This document shows positions 22,749-33,697 of a stretch of DNA of 64,000 nt, one piece after another. The DNA comes from Euborellia annulipes. Lineage: Eukaryota; Arthropoda; Insecta; Dermaptera; Anisolabididae. How positions within the stretch are numbered: the first letter of the stretch is position 1; every line of letters begins with the position of its first letter. The stretch lies in the NCBI GenBank assembly GCA_023213315.1, contig JAKCPI010015653.1, positions 274,982-338,981 of the forward strand, in the 5' to 3' direction. The notes below the pieces were generated by a model. It was not told the origin of the DNA, searched no databases, and saw only the letters and a list, made by a program, of their open reading frames with translations. A program made the position numbers and the translations under genes.

Positions 22749-23123
22749 CAGGGACGGATTAAAGAGGGGGGGGGGGGGGCGGTCGCATCATCTGCCCCCC
22801 CCCCCCAAGAAAAAATTGAAAAAGTTTTAAAAGTTAGTCGTTTAAAGATATTATGATTTTTTAACGATGTTAGTATTTGAAAGTATTTAAAAAAAGTTTC
22901 ATCCCCCAGGGAGGCCCTCCTGTAAATTGAATCTTCCAACCAAACGCCCCCACTGGGTTCGCATCCCGTCCCATGCGACAAAAATTTATTTAAATTGAAT
23001 TGGCTACCAATCAATTTAAATAAATAAGGAAGTAAATGGCCTCCAAAGCCGAAAACGACCTCAATTAAAAATAATACAAAAAAAAACCGTCCCCACCGAA
23101 AAAATTGCATTAATCCGTCCCTG
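22749..23123. mobile_element. hAT-like MITE with poly-G/poly-C
   Basis: The ends CAGGGACGGATTAA and TTAATCCGTCCCTG are inverted repeats with a G tract, then a C tract, inside the left end. Flanks (tttgtata, acagtatc) do not match, so the superfamily is inferred from the ends only. It contains the SINE-like unit 22905-23070. Confidence 0.6.
22905..23070 (+). mobile_element. tRNA-derived SINE, variant of family A
   Basis: A B-box-like ACTGGGTTCGCATCCCG is followed by a palindromic body (AAATTTATTTAAATTGAATT...AATTTAAATAAATAAGG) and the family tail pattern TAAATGGCCT...GCCGAAAACGACCT. The head differs from family A and the A box is not clear. Confidence 0.55.
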
Positions 23124-23189
23124 ACAGTATCTAGAACAGTTATTTTTAAGAAGAAACAAAGTGTTATGTTTTGTTTGACGCGCAGTGTA

Positions 23190-24324
23190 TATAAAAAGCT
23201 AACAGTTGTTAATTAAAGATCATTGACTGATGGTGGACAATAAATTTGAGCATCCGAATAATTTTGATTGCTTCTACCTTGCACGCATATTAGAATCATT
23301 ACAGTTCCTATAAAGTTCATATTTCATAAGATTGCTTAGTCTCGAAAATCTAATCTTGAATCCAGCCTTGTTTTATGTAAGTAATTAAAGATGTTTGATC
23401 ATAGTATTTTATATACAGAAGGGTTTATTCACATAAGCGAAACATAAAATTATAAGTGATCTCGCCTCCTCCATATAGGAAATTACAAATAAGATTTCAC
23501 AGACTAAAAACTTAATGGCATTACATCAATACCTTATATACAAATAATTGCGCTGAACTTAAATCCTAGAACTTTTAGTAACACATTTGTAAATTAATTA
23601 AAGGCATATTTGTTTTAGGCCTTTTTATAAATATACGATTAAAAAATCACATAGAACAATTCAACAATCGGAAAGTTAGATATTATTTTATATTAATAAA
23701 TAATTTTAACTTATATAAATATTAAGTTAATAAATATTTTTAAATTATTAGAGGTATTAATAGTTCTTTTCCCATTAAATAACCGATCACTAATTATATA
23801 TACATCAAGTACTGATTTGTAATTAATAAATTATTAACATATATATATTCTTTATTAACTCAACGGAATGTAATAATTTAAAAATTATAAGGGCAACGTT
23901 TATTTGTTATTTACATTAAGGTCTCTAGTCGAGATTAAGACATTTTTAGACCTATTAATTTAAATGACAAATTATTCTCCTGACACAAGGGAATAATAGT
24001 TTCTTTAAAATACTCTCATATATGTTTCACTTTTAAATTTAAAGAGATATGTACATAAATAAATCAAGAACAAATTTGAAAAAAAAAATTCAAATTTTAA
24101 TATAAATGTAAGAATTATTAATGATTTTAAAAACATAATAACTAAATAATGACTAGAAAATGATGATGTATGAATTGGCAATTGAAAAAAAAACTGTTTA
24201 TGAAAAAAATCATATAAAAAAATGTAAAAGATTAAAAAAAAAAAACATATTTAAATGTATATACCTTTTTCAATTCATACATGGGGGGATTCACGAAATT
24301 TCGGTTAGAAAAATAAAAAAATTA

Positions 24325-24361
<37 letters not shown>

Positions 24362-24829
24362 AAAAAAAATACTATCCGATAATTCAACACCCAAATTGTA
24401 AATAATGTTAGTGTATAAAAATTTTAATCAAAATCAAAATTTTTTAAGAAAAAAAAACATTTTATAAATTCATGTTTCAAAAATAATTAATAAATCTTTT
24501 AGAATACCGGTATGTGATTGATAAATATGGATATATTTATGGAAAAAAATTTGAAAATAATAAAAAAAAATATATATATATATATATTCGTACCACGTAA
24601 GAAAGTTCTTTCGATTTTTTTTTATATTAAAATATATAATAAAAATGTTGAGATAATTGAGTACTTCATTGTAAATGAGATCATAGTTAGAATAAAATTT
24701 TTCATGGCAGTTTTATGTCAAAAATTAAATTTTTTTAATAATGTCATTGATCATAAGTATTCAAGATTAATTATTATCAAGTACTTAAAAGCAATTAAAA
24801 ATGCCTTCCAGTTTATACAAAAAATATAT
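23190..24829. other. Gene-free AT-rich stretch
   Basis: Nothing recognisable beyond homopolymers and the TA microsatellite at 24326-24359. A 151-codon open frame (24518-24973) runs into the hAT MITE at 24838 and is dominated by I, K, N and F with an IYIYI repeat from the TA tract, so I treat it as chance. Confidence 0.5.
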
Positions 24830-24837
24830 ATAAATAT

Positions 24838-25231
24838 TAGGAACCGACCGAATATTCGGTTTCGGTTACGGTTTCGGCCAAAAATCATGGTTTCGGCCAT
24901 AGTTCTCGGTTTCGGCCAAAAAGTGGCCGAACCTTTCGGCCGGCCGAAACCAGAGTCTGAAAAAATGGGATGAGACTCGCATGCAAAAAAAAATAAAAAA
25001 GGTCAAATAATTTGCTCTTGAGGGAGAAAAAAATTTTAGTCTCCCTAAAAAAAAGGTAAAATGATTTTCACGGGAGGGAAAAAAAAAATTCAAAAAAAAA
25101 AAAGTAAAATGAAAAAAAAATTTTTATAGGAAATACAAGTTTCGGTTTCGGTTACGGTTTCGGCCGAAACAAGGTTGAGCCGAATATTCGGTTTCGGTTT
25201 CGGCTGAAAATCTTGTTTCGGTCGGACCCTA
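24838..25231. mobile_element. hAT-type MITE with repeated TTTCGGY subterminal motifs
   Basis: The ends TAGGAACCGACCGAA and TTTCGGTCGGACCCTA are flanked by identical ataaatat (24830-24837, 25232-25239). Both ends contain many copies of GGTTTCGG in both orientations, the kind of clustered subterminal motif that hAT transposases bind. Relatives: 18981 (partial) and 38519-39319. Confidence 0.88.
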
Positions 25232-25748
25232 ATAAATATATATATATATATACTGCAAAAGTTTGTGGTACCTCTAGATTTTAGTATTTTATTTCATGAG
25301 TAGTTTAGAATTGTTTGTGTATAAGGATTTGTTTTGTTAAAAAAAGGTTCCGATCATTTTATATTGTTTTTGGTTTTTGCAGTTAACAAAAATATAATAA
25401 TAGAAATTACCGGTGAAAAGTACATTTATATGTTTGAAGTTTATTTAATATGTAACAAAAAAAAAAAATAAAGAAAATATAATATAACTATTTAGTGAGG
25501 CAAAAATCTTTTTACCTACATAAAAATTCAACACACACCAATCAAAACCAGATTTGTCGAGAGGCAACAAAATGTTTTTCATATACCCTGTCCAAATAAT
25601 TGTTTGTTAATTATTAGATTCAAAGGAGAATCCTAGTGAAGAGATTGGGCGTCAAAACATCCCCTTCCGATTGATAAGATAATTTATCTAAAAAAATAAT
25701 AAAAAAAAAATCAATTTAATATATAAAAATAAAAAATATGGGTCATAT

Positions 25749-26355
25749 AAGGGGCGAATATAAGGGGGAGGAGGGGCCCTAGTCTTTTTGTTTGAAAAAG
25801 TGCGTCGCATAAATAAAAAAAATAAAATATATTAATATAAAAGGATTTTTTTAATAAAAACTTTTGTCTTAGAACAGGCCCAAGCTCCATCGTGCTCAGG
25901 TGAAAACGGAAAAATTTGGATTAAAAAAAATAAAACTTAATGAAAATTTGTCTTTGAAAGGAAGCCCCGGGCCTCTCGAGGGTCAGGTATATCCATGGGC
26001 GGATCCAGAGGTGTTTCTCGGGGGGGGGGGGGGGGGGGGTAATCTGGTGTGATCGTCGCACAGCACACTATTTTTTCTTAATTTCGGTAATTTAAAGGCG
26101 CATTCTGTACTTGTTTGCCAGAATATAAATACAAATCAAATTTTTAAGTATTAATATTTAAAATTTTACATTAAAAATAATATTTTTTTAAATCTCGGGG
26201 GGGGGGGGGGTAAAGGGGTAATTACCGGGGGGGGGGGCCTTGTATCCGCCCTTGGGTATACCCGATATTTTTTTTTATATTTTTGTGTATGGGGGGGGGG
26301 GGAATTTAAAAATGAGTTCGTCCCCCCTCCGAAAAAAATTCTACATACGCCCCTG
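25749..26355. mobile_element. hAT-type MITE, host of a second hAT MITE
   Basis: The ends AAGGGGCGAATATA and ACATACGCCCCTG are flanked by ggtcatat and gttcatat (25741-25748, 26356-26363; 7 of 8 match). The body matches 1388-1785 (ATTTGTCTTTGA, GGCCTCTCG, CCCGATATTTT). Interrupted by 25994-26254. Confidence 0.78.
25994..26254. mobile_element. hAT-type MITE with very long G tracts, nested
   Basis: The ends CATGGGCGGATCC and GGATACAAGG-type complement (GTATCCGCCCTTG) are flanked by ggtatatc and ggtatacc (25986-25993, 26255-26262; 7 of 8). A G run of about 20 follows the left end and two more precede the right end. Same family as 7141-7397. Confidence 0.85.
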
Positions 26356-26363
26356 GTTCATAT

Positions 26364-27272
26364 ATTATATATATTTTGCAAAACCCTCTTTAAAAAAAAA
26401 AAAAAAAAAACACTAAGGTATATATCTATAAACATATTGGTTTTATAAAAATTTTTTTTAATTTTTCTAAATATATTTATATTTACAAAATATAGTATTT
26501 TGCATCCATTTAAAAAAAAAACAACACACAAATAAGTTAACTACGACTGTTAATTTATATTAATCTAAATTATCCCTGAGTTAAATAAAAATCGAGAGAA
26601 CTTTCGGGTTTAAAAAAAAAAAAAAAATAATAAAATTTTAACGCCAAAGACAAGAAACTTATTGTTTAATTTTATCACAAGTTTGTTTGTATAAAGGATC
26701 AGATCCTTTGGCGTTAAAAAAAAAATTGGGAAGCTAGATAGAAGAATGCTTATATACTAGGTTTTCTTTGAATGATTTAAATCTCTCTTTTTCTTAAACA
26801 CCAGATCCAACAAATCCAAGTGGATATATTCTTAAATCTGGAATGCTTTCAAAGGAGAAAATTTCAAGCAAATTTCTGACTGTTTTAGGCCTCCCCCCTT
26901 GTCCGTAATAATAAACAAATAGTTAATCCTCCTCCCTCTCAATGCTTGCACAAGCATTTGGTTTAAAAATCTTTTTTAAGGGGGACATTTTTCAGTGATT
27001 GGCCTTTGAAAATACTGGCGTAATCACCTTATCCCCATTGTCAACAAAACTAAGCCAAAATGAGGCATCTCCGTTTCCCCTTTACTACGTAATACTTGGA
27101 TAGTTCTTTATTATAACTATGGGTCTCAAAATAAATTGGACAAACAGTATTGAACAACAATATTAAAATACTTATATAAAATTTAAAATATTGTGTTTTT
27201 CATATACAGTCAAGCCACTCTTTAGAACCTTGAGTTTAGATAAACTTAGTTGTGGGAAGAATTGTCTCAAAA

Positions 27273-27310
<38 letters not shown>

Positions 27311-27363
27311 TGAAAGGTTTCCGCGACTGGATGTATGCGAACCCGAGAAAACTTATCTTCCTA

Positions 27364-27402
<39 letters not shown>

Positions 27403-29780
27403 CACTAATGTCTGTCTGTCTGTCTGTCACGCTCTGTTTGACCAACTTCCCATTGGAATTTTGAAACGAAATTTTATAAACTTAAAGAGGACCTTCTAGG
27501 GATTATATGAAAATTATTTTCGTCCCGAAATTCCTATAACTTTTTGAGTTATTAATTCCTAAAGTTGCAAATTCTCCCATAGGAAATGTATAGAGAAATA
27601 TTCATGAATTCTTTGCATTTATGTATTCTATAAATGTAAACGTATTCTCAAGCATACACTGGATTGGGATAGTAATAATAATTTTCTTTTCATAATTAAG
27701 AAAAGGCGAGAGTTCGCGGGTGGTCCAGGGGTCCAATTCTATTAAAAATAATGATTTATTTATAGTATTTTAAAAATGCGTTTGGCTTATTACGGCTTAA
27801 TTATTTAGGATGGCAGTTAATAGTGGCGCCGATTGTCCATCTCCTAAGTAACAGAAGATAAAATATTTTCAATCCATTTTGAGACTCAGAGCAAACACTC
27901 TCTGCGTTCCTCAACCTTCTTTCTGATTGGATTTTCACTTAACCAGTTCCCAAAAGAAAAAAAGGATATATAGATGAAGTAATAAATTTGGTTCAAACTT
28001 TTTCTCACGTTTGAGTATGGATAAGCAACCATGAACTGACTGTTTATTGATTCTTCCTTCTGCTTAGATAAATATTCTAGGGTGATTTTTTTCTTTCAAA
28101 TATATATATATCTAAAGTTGAAAAATTTTTCGAGCGATTAACCCAGCTCTGTCCCTTTCAGATATGTGATTGTCTGTAATATAATTTAGATGACTTCGAT
28201 TTAACATCTATTAAAAGAAAACCTAGAAAAATATAATATTATATTAGTAATAAAGAAAAAAAATGTTTGAGTCACGAATCACCAAAAAAAAAAAGTGCTA
28301 TAATTAAAATATGGAACTATACATTTCAAATAGTGAATCCAATTAAATCTTAAAAGAAAAATTATATATACATGTAAATATATTAATTTATAATTATGTA
28401 TATATAATTATTCTTTTTGAGTGAAAAAATTGGAATGAAAATAATCTAAGATAAACAAGATACACTATATAAGCTAATCTATTATAAATACTAAAAATTT
28501 TATATATCCAGAGGTAGTTAAAAAAAAAAATTTCAATTGTGGAAAATAATAATGATTAATAAAAAACTAGATTTGTATAACTTAATATTAAATAAATTTT
28601 AATTGAAATAAAAACCATAATTAAAAGGCAAAAGAAAATTGCGTCTAGAATAAATTTTAGGGAATATAAAAATAGAAACATGTATAAGTATGTATAAAGA
28701 AACGTTTTTTTGTTTTTTACTATCTATTGATTAGCTTATATAGTATTTTGTGTGTGACAAGTTGTTAATAAACCTTTTAAATGTGATTAAAGTGAGAGAG
28801 TTTCCTTTATTAATTTCTTCATGGTTGTACCAACAGACGTATTCGAAGGTCCTGAGGTTGTGAAAGAAACCTACCAAAATAAAAAGGCATATTATTTTTA
28901 CTGAGTGTCATTCTCTTTGTAAGGCATGGAAAAGCCCTTCACCAAATTAGTATTCTTCTAGCTTAGCATTTTGTTTTAACAAATAACAAATTAATAGAAA
29001 AATTATTATACAGGGTCAATTTATATATATATATATATATAGTTTTATGTAAAAAGTATAATATTTCAGCTACTTATTCTATAGTCTTCTTCAGACCTGA
29101 AGAATGCTATAAATAAATTCGAGAAATGTTATATTATTTTAAATAAAAATTGTTAGAATAAAATTTATATATATATATAGACATGATTAAATTTTATCTT
29201 AAGTAATTAGAAATGTTAAGAAAGAACGCTATTTTACAACTTTTTTTTTTTAACAAAGTTCATTTAAAAACTTCCTCCAAGTTCTTATAACTCTATTTTT
29301 TTTTTTCTTCTTGACGATCAGTTTGAGAAAAAAATTCCTTTTTAAATATGATTATACATCTGGTTTAAATATTCTTTTATTTGCTTTAAATGAAGTATTC
29401 GAAAGATCAATGTTAACAAACTAAGACTCTCTTAAAAGTTGAAATCTGTTCTGTTGTCATACACAGTTGTAAATTGTTATAGCATGAAATTATATACATA
29501 AATGAATTTTGAATAACTCTCTAGAATTTCAAATGAAATAATATATATTGAATGTTACTTGTTGATTCAAATATTCTTGAGCTAATTTAAAAGGCAGACA
29601 AGGAATTTGAAATGTAAATAATATAAAATATTAGGTGCGCAAATAAGTTTTCCTTATCCTTATATTATCCTTATATTATATAGATATTCAATATTTTCTT
29701 CTCTTGAAAAACAATCACCATAAGATTGATTTCAAAAGCAATTTCCGACTGTTAAAAATATAATGCGAATTCATCCGACG
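26364..29780. other. Gene-free stretch with microsatellites
   Basis: No gene seen. Two TA microsatellites (27278-27308 and 27366-27398) bracket a short unique segment, followed by (CTGT)n at about 27410-27428. The block 27310-27610 (GACCAACTTCCCATTGGAATTTT and on) has the look of a dispersed repeat, but there is no second copy here. Near 29070-29100, TAGTCTTCTTCAGACCTGAAGAA is a short palindrome without a hammerhead fold. Confidence 0.45.
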
Positions 29781-29782
29781 TA

Positions 29783-29992
29783 CAGTGAGCGCCAAAGTTA
29801 AGTCCGACCCATGCGTTTTCAACATGTGATTATTTCATTGTTTTTATAAAAGAAAATGAAAATCTTTATTGGAAATTTTCTAGGTTTGAACCATGAAAGT
29901 TTTCATTAAAAAATATATAATAATTTTTTAAAAACAATGAAATAATCACAAGTAGAAAACGCATAGGTGAGATTTGATATTGTCATTCACTG
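29783..29992. mobile_element. Tc1-type palindromic MITE
   Basis: It starts after TA with CAGTGAGCG and ends TTCACTG. The arms contain CGTTTTCAACATGTGATTAT and its complement AATCACAAGTAGAAAACGC. Same family as 3409-3620; the right-hand TA has become AA. Confidence 0.75.
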
Positions 29993-30489
29993 AACTGGGC
30001 ATTGATTCAACCTGTTGAAAATTGCTCTTGAAACACAAATATATTTTTCAAAAATATGCCTCATAAAAATAATTTTTTTTCCCTTTTTATGAGTTATTTA
30101 ATAATATAACTTCCATTATTTTAAAAGATATTTTTTGCTTCTAACAAGTTGATAATTTACTGAACCATATTGGTATGTTGTAGCAATTTTTGAATACAGT
30201 ATTATTTCATAATATTAAATAACAATTTCTATGAGTTGACATGTTGTTGTGAAGTAAAAGACACTTTATTTGATGTTTTCATTCTTCTTGAACTTTTCAA
30301 TGGCTTGGTGAACGTTTAATTAAAATCTTGCTGTAATTTATTTTCCTCTTGCTATCTTGGGTGTTTTATAATTGGTGTTGTAATCACTAATTTATAATCT
30401 TCTCAAAGATAAATAATAAAATATGCTGAGAGATTCGGAAAACTTAGTTGCACATTTAATATATTCATGAATATAATAAACTTGTACAT

Positions 30490-31121
30490 AGGTCTATTCT
30501 CTAAAAAAGGGCGTTAAAATTTAATAACATAAATTGGGTGTTAAAAAGTAAAGTAATAACATCAGCGTTAAAAAATGTTATTCTCTAAACCAAGTTTTAA
30601 CAGCGACATTAACTTTTACATTTCTCGCGCATGCGCATTACTATTGTTCGATTTGATTCTGGGCGCCAGAGGGCGTCCGGCGCATGTGTAGTGAGGAAGA
30701 TAACAATCGCAGTAACGAAAAACAATACGGTTTTCCTTAATGCGCCTGCGCCGGACGCCCTCGGGCGCTCACATAGTCATAATCGAACAGAGCTATTCTC
30801 AATCTGGTAAGCCTATCTGATACACCAGCGTTAAAAAATGCTTTTCTCTAAACCAAGTTTTAACAGCGACGTTAATTTGTGGTTTTTATCTCAAAGCTGT
30901 CAAAAACATAACCTTAATTTTTGGTCACAGATGCCATTTTGAGGCATTAAATACGGCGTTAAAATATTAAAGGCACCCACTAGACATGACATTAGTTTTT
31001 TAAAACTTTTGACTAAATGTTAACTCTTTGGCGTTCAAGTTTTTGCTTACAGAATAGCAATTTGAGACAAGGTGTTAAAATGAATTAACACTGATTTTTT
31101 TTGCTTAGAGTTTAGACCTGA
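30490..31121. mobile_element. MITE with AGGTCTATTCTCTAA ends (copy 3)
   Basis: The left AGGTCTATTCTCTAAA and right TTAGAGTTTAGACCTGA are inverted repeats with the same internal blocks as 11978-12565 and 14740-15331. The GC-richer middle (30640-30790) contains an inverted pair around GGCGTCCGGCGCA and TGCGCCGGACGCC, not seen in copy 1. Confidence 0.7.
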
Positions 31122-32928
31122 CGATGTGTTTAATTTATTCAGTGGGGATCTTTCTATTATAATAAATAAAAATTATGAATTAAAATAGATAAAATGTAAT
31201 CTTTTGATCCAGTGTACATCATAATAGCTCATTATCAAAGGAATATATATATAGAGAGGGAGGTAATAACTCATCATTTAAAAAATAAGGAGGTCAGAGG
31301 AGGATAATGTAGACAAAAGTTTGAAATTTCAGTGTTTCATATATTAAATATTGACATAACCTTTTTTAACAAAAATATATATAAATTGGGAAGAATACAA
31401 AAAATATATATATATGTATATAATCAAATAATTGTTTTTCAAATAATTTCAATTTCTATACTTAATTTAAGACATAAGATAAGTTTAAATTTTAATAGAA
31501 GACTAATAAATAGATTATTTTTGATATATCTAATTCATTAATATAAGTAATATGTAAATATATTAGTGTTCATATACAAAGGATCACATATCAATAAAAT
31601 GTGCAAATAGATATATTAAAATAAGATAAAGAACCTAAATTAATAATAAAAAAAATATCCCAAGAGTAAAAAGAGATATATTTCTTTCTCTAAATTACTA
31701 GTATCTAATTTATTAAAAAAATATTCATTAATTTAAGATCTTTATTTTATTTCTCAGGTAGTACTTTGTAGTTGAACACATAAACTCCTTTTATTATTAA
31801 AATTATATACACATAAATTTTATTTTTGTTTAAATCTATCCTTTGGGAAATTAAAAAATAAATTATTTAAATAAAAATCTCTGCGAGGTAATATGAGAAA
31901 TGTTAAAATGACTCTAAAAAATCATATTTAAAACTAAATAAAAAAAATTTAGTATTAGCTTTCAATGTTATAAATTATATATATATATCATATTTATATT
32001 ATTTAATAAAAAAATGATGTTAACGCTAGGAGAATATGGAAGGATAGAGAAATATCTACAGTTGAGGCATTATAGAAATCTTAAACCCATTCTCAACTGT
32101 CAGAAAGTGACCTCGTCTTCCCTTCTCACAAGCCCGTGCTCCTTACATCACCGTTAGCTAGATCCTGAGATCCTGTAGAGTGGACCACCACCATTAGAAA
32201 TAAATAATATTATTTTCTCTACATTTCTAAATCAGTCTTTTGTTCTCTTTTCATAAGGTGTCGATCATGATATAACTTCCTTTTCTTTTCTTAACAGCAA
32301 TAATATAGCTCGGAAGATGTATGAATCTTAAGATATTCTTTTTTTGTTCTTCATAAGTCACTATTATACTGTAGTATTAATATAATATTAAGTAATTAAA
32401 ATTTCTCTCAAGTTGTATTTTCCAGATTGATTCTAATCAAATTTAACATTGATTGTAAAAATTGAATCGTCTAGATTATATTCCATTTTTTTCTTTTATA
32501 TTTTAGTAAATTCTAATACTCTTGAAACGAGAAAAACATCCACTCGGAGAGATGTTATTTATACACTACCACGCAAAAAAAGTGGCGCACTTTGTTTCTA
32601 CCAATTCTAATCTATCTGAATGATAGTGTAATTTATTAAACATTTAATATGAACTGACTTAAACATTTTCTAAGTAAAATTAGCAAAAATTCATACAATT
32701 TAAATGAAATAAAGAAAAATATGTCGATATTCAATTTGTAGGACAAATCAACAATAAAAATTTGCGTTAATAAAAAATTTTTCCACAATTATTTATTAAA
32801 AATAATATGGATTTGTGTTAAGTTTACTTAGAAAAGTATAAGATATTTAATATTAAATGTTTAATAAATTACAGTATCATTAAGATAGATTAGAATAGGT
32901 CTTTTTAAGAAGTGTATATATATAACCG
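31122..32928. other. Gene-free AT-rich stretch
   Basis: No gene recognised. The part 32560-32880 is a diverged relative of the body of the Tc1/mariner element 22068-23187 (shared AAATAAAGAAAAATATG and GGATTTGTGTTAAGTTTACTT). The part 32040-32250 is less AT-rich but matches nothing I know. Confidence 0.45.
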
Positions 32929-33393
32929 CAAGGGCGGATCCAGAGGTGTTTCTCAGGGGGGGGGGGGTAATCTGATGTGACTGGTCGCACAGCACACAAT
33001 TTTGGTAATTTAAAGGCGCATTCTGCCCGGGAGCCGTGGCTCAGTGGGAAGACATTAGCTTCTCGCACCGGAGTCCGGGTTCGCTTCCCATCCCAAGCGA
33101 GAAAAATTTATTTCATTTGATTTGATTACAAATCATTTGAAATAAATAGGGATGGGGTCTAAATGGCCTTAGATGCCGAAAAAAGACCTTAAAAAAAAAA
33201 AAAAAAAAAAGGCGCATTCTGTAGTTGTTTGCGAGAATATAGATACAAATCAAATTTTTATGTATTAATTTTTAAAATTTTATATTCAAAATAAATTTTT
33301 TTTTTCGAAAAAAAGTATTTTTTTCAAATATCGGGGGGCGGGGGGGGGGGGGTAATTATCCCCTTTACCCCACCCCCCTTGTATCCGCTCTTG
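32929..33393. mobile_element. hAT-type MITE with poly-G, interrupted by a SINE
   Basis: The ends CAAGGGCGGATCC and GGATACAAG-type complement (GTATCCGCTCTTG) are flanked by tataaccg and tttaaccg (32921-32928, 33394-33401; 7 of 8). Same family as 7141-7397 and 25994-26254. The SINE 33026-33207 splits the conserved AAAGGCGCATTCTG. Confidence 0.87.
33026..33207 (+). mobile_element. tRNA-derived SINE, family A, intact, 14-bp target duplication
   Basis: It is flanked by identical aaaggcgcattctg (33012-33025, 33208-33221), a sequence that occurs once in the sister MITEs, so the empty site is known. The head GGGAGCCGTGGCTCAGTGGG holds the A box and CCGGGTTCGCTTCCC the B box, giving an internal pol III promoter. 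The body AAATTTATTTCATTTGATTT / AAATCATTTGAAATAAATAGG folds back; the tail is GCCGAAAAAAGACCTT plus about 20 A. This is the best reference copy in the window. Confidence 0.92.
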
Positions 33394-33551
33394 TTTAACC
33401 GTCCACAACATATAGTCTATATATATATATATACAGTATATACGTATCTTGATTAATAGATAATCGGAATTTGCCTATCCTATTGGCGACCGAGTATTTT
33501 TATATTATTTATCCCATAATCAATATAAAAGGTTCAAGAAAATCGATGGTT

Positions 33552-33695
33552 GTTTTTATAAAAGAAAATGAAAATCTTTATTGGAAATTTTCTAGGTTTG
33601 AACCATGAAAGTTTCCATTAAAAAATATATAATATTTTTTTAAAAACAATGAACTAATCAAAAGTAGAAAGTGGGACTTAATATTGTCCCTCACT
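33552..33695. mobile_element. Tc1-type palindromic MITE, left end missing
   Basis: It matches 29783-29992 from TTGTTTTTATAAAAGAAAATG to the right end TCCCTCACTG next to TA, but the first about 50 bp are absent, and AAAACGCATGGG has been lost from the right arm. Confidence 0.7.
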
Positions 33696-33697
33696 GT

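Larger units (their letters stand above)
22068..23187. mobile_element. Tc1/mariner-type element carrying two hAT MITEs and a SINE
   Basis: The ends CACTGCGCGTCAAA and TTTGACGCGCAGTG (the latter reads TTGTTTGACGCGCAGTG on the + strand) are each flanked by TA (22066-22067, 23188-23189). A second inverted pair is near the ends (CTTCTTAAGAA / TTAAGAAGAAAC). Its body (AAATAAAGAAAAATATG, GGATTTGTGTTAA) recurs without clear ends at 32560-32880. Nested: 22209-22455, 22749-23123 and, inside that, a SINE-like unit. Confidence 0.65.

Noticed and set aside
24518..24973. 151-codon open frame
   Set aside because: Composition is K/N/I/F-rich from A/T runs, it includes a TA-microsatellite peptide and runs into a hAT MITE; chance frame.
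29070..29135. CTGAAGA followed by GAGAAATGTT, looked like another hammerhead
   Set aside because: No stem II can be drawn between the two parts; only a short palindrome around CTTCAGACCTGAAG.
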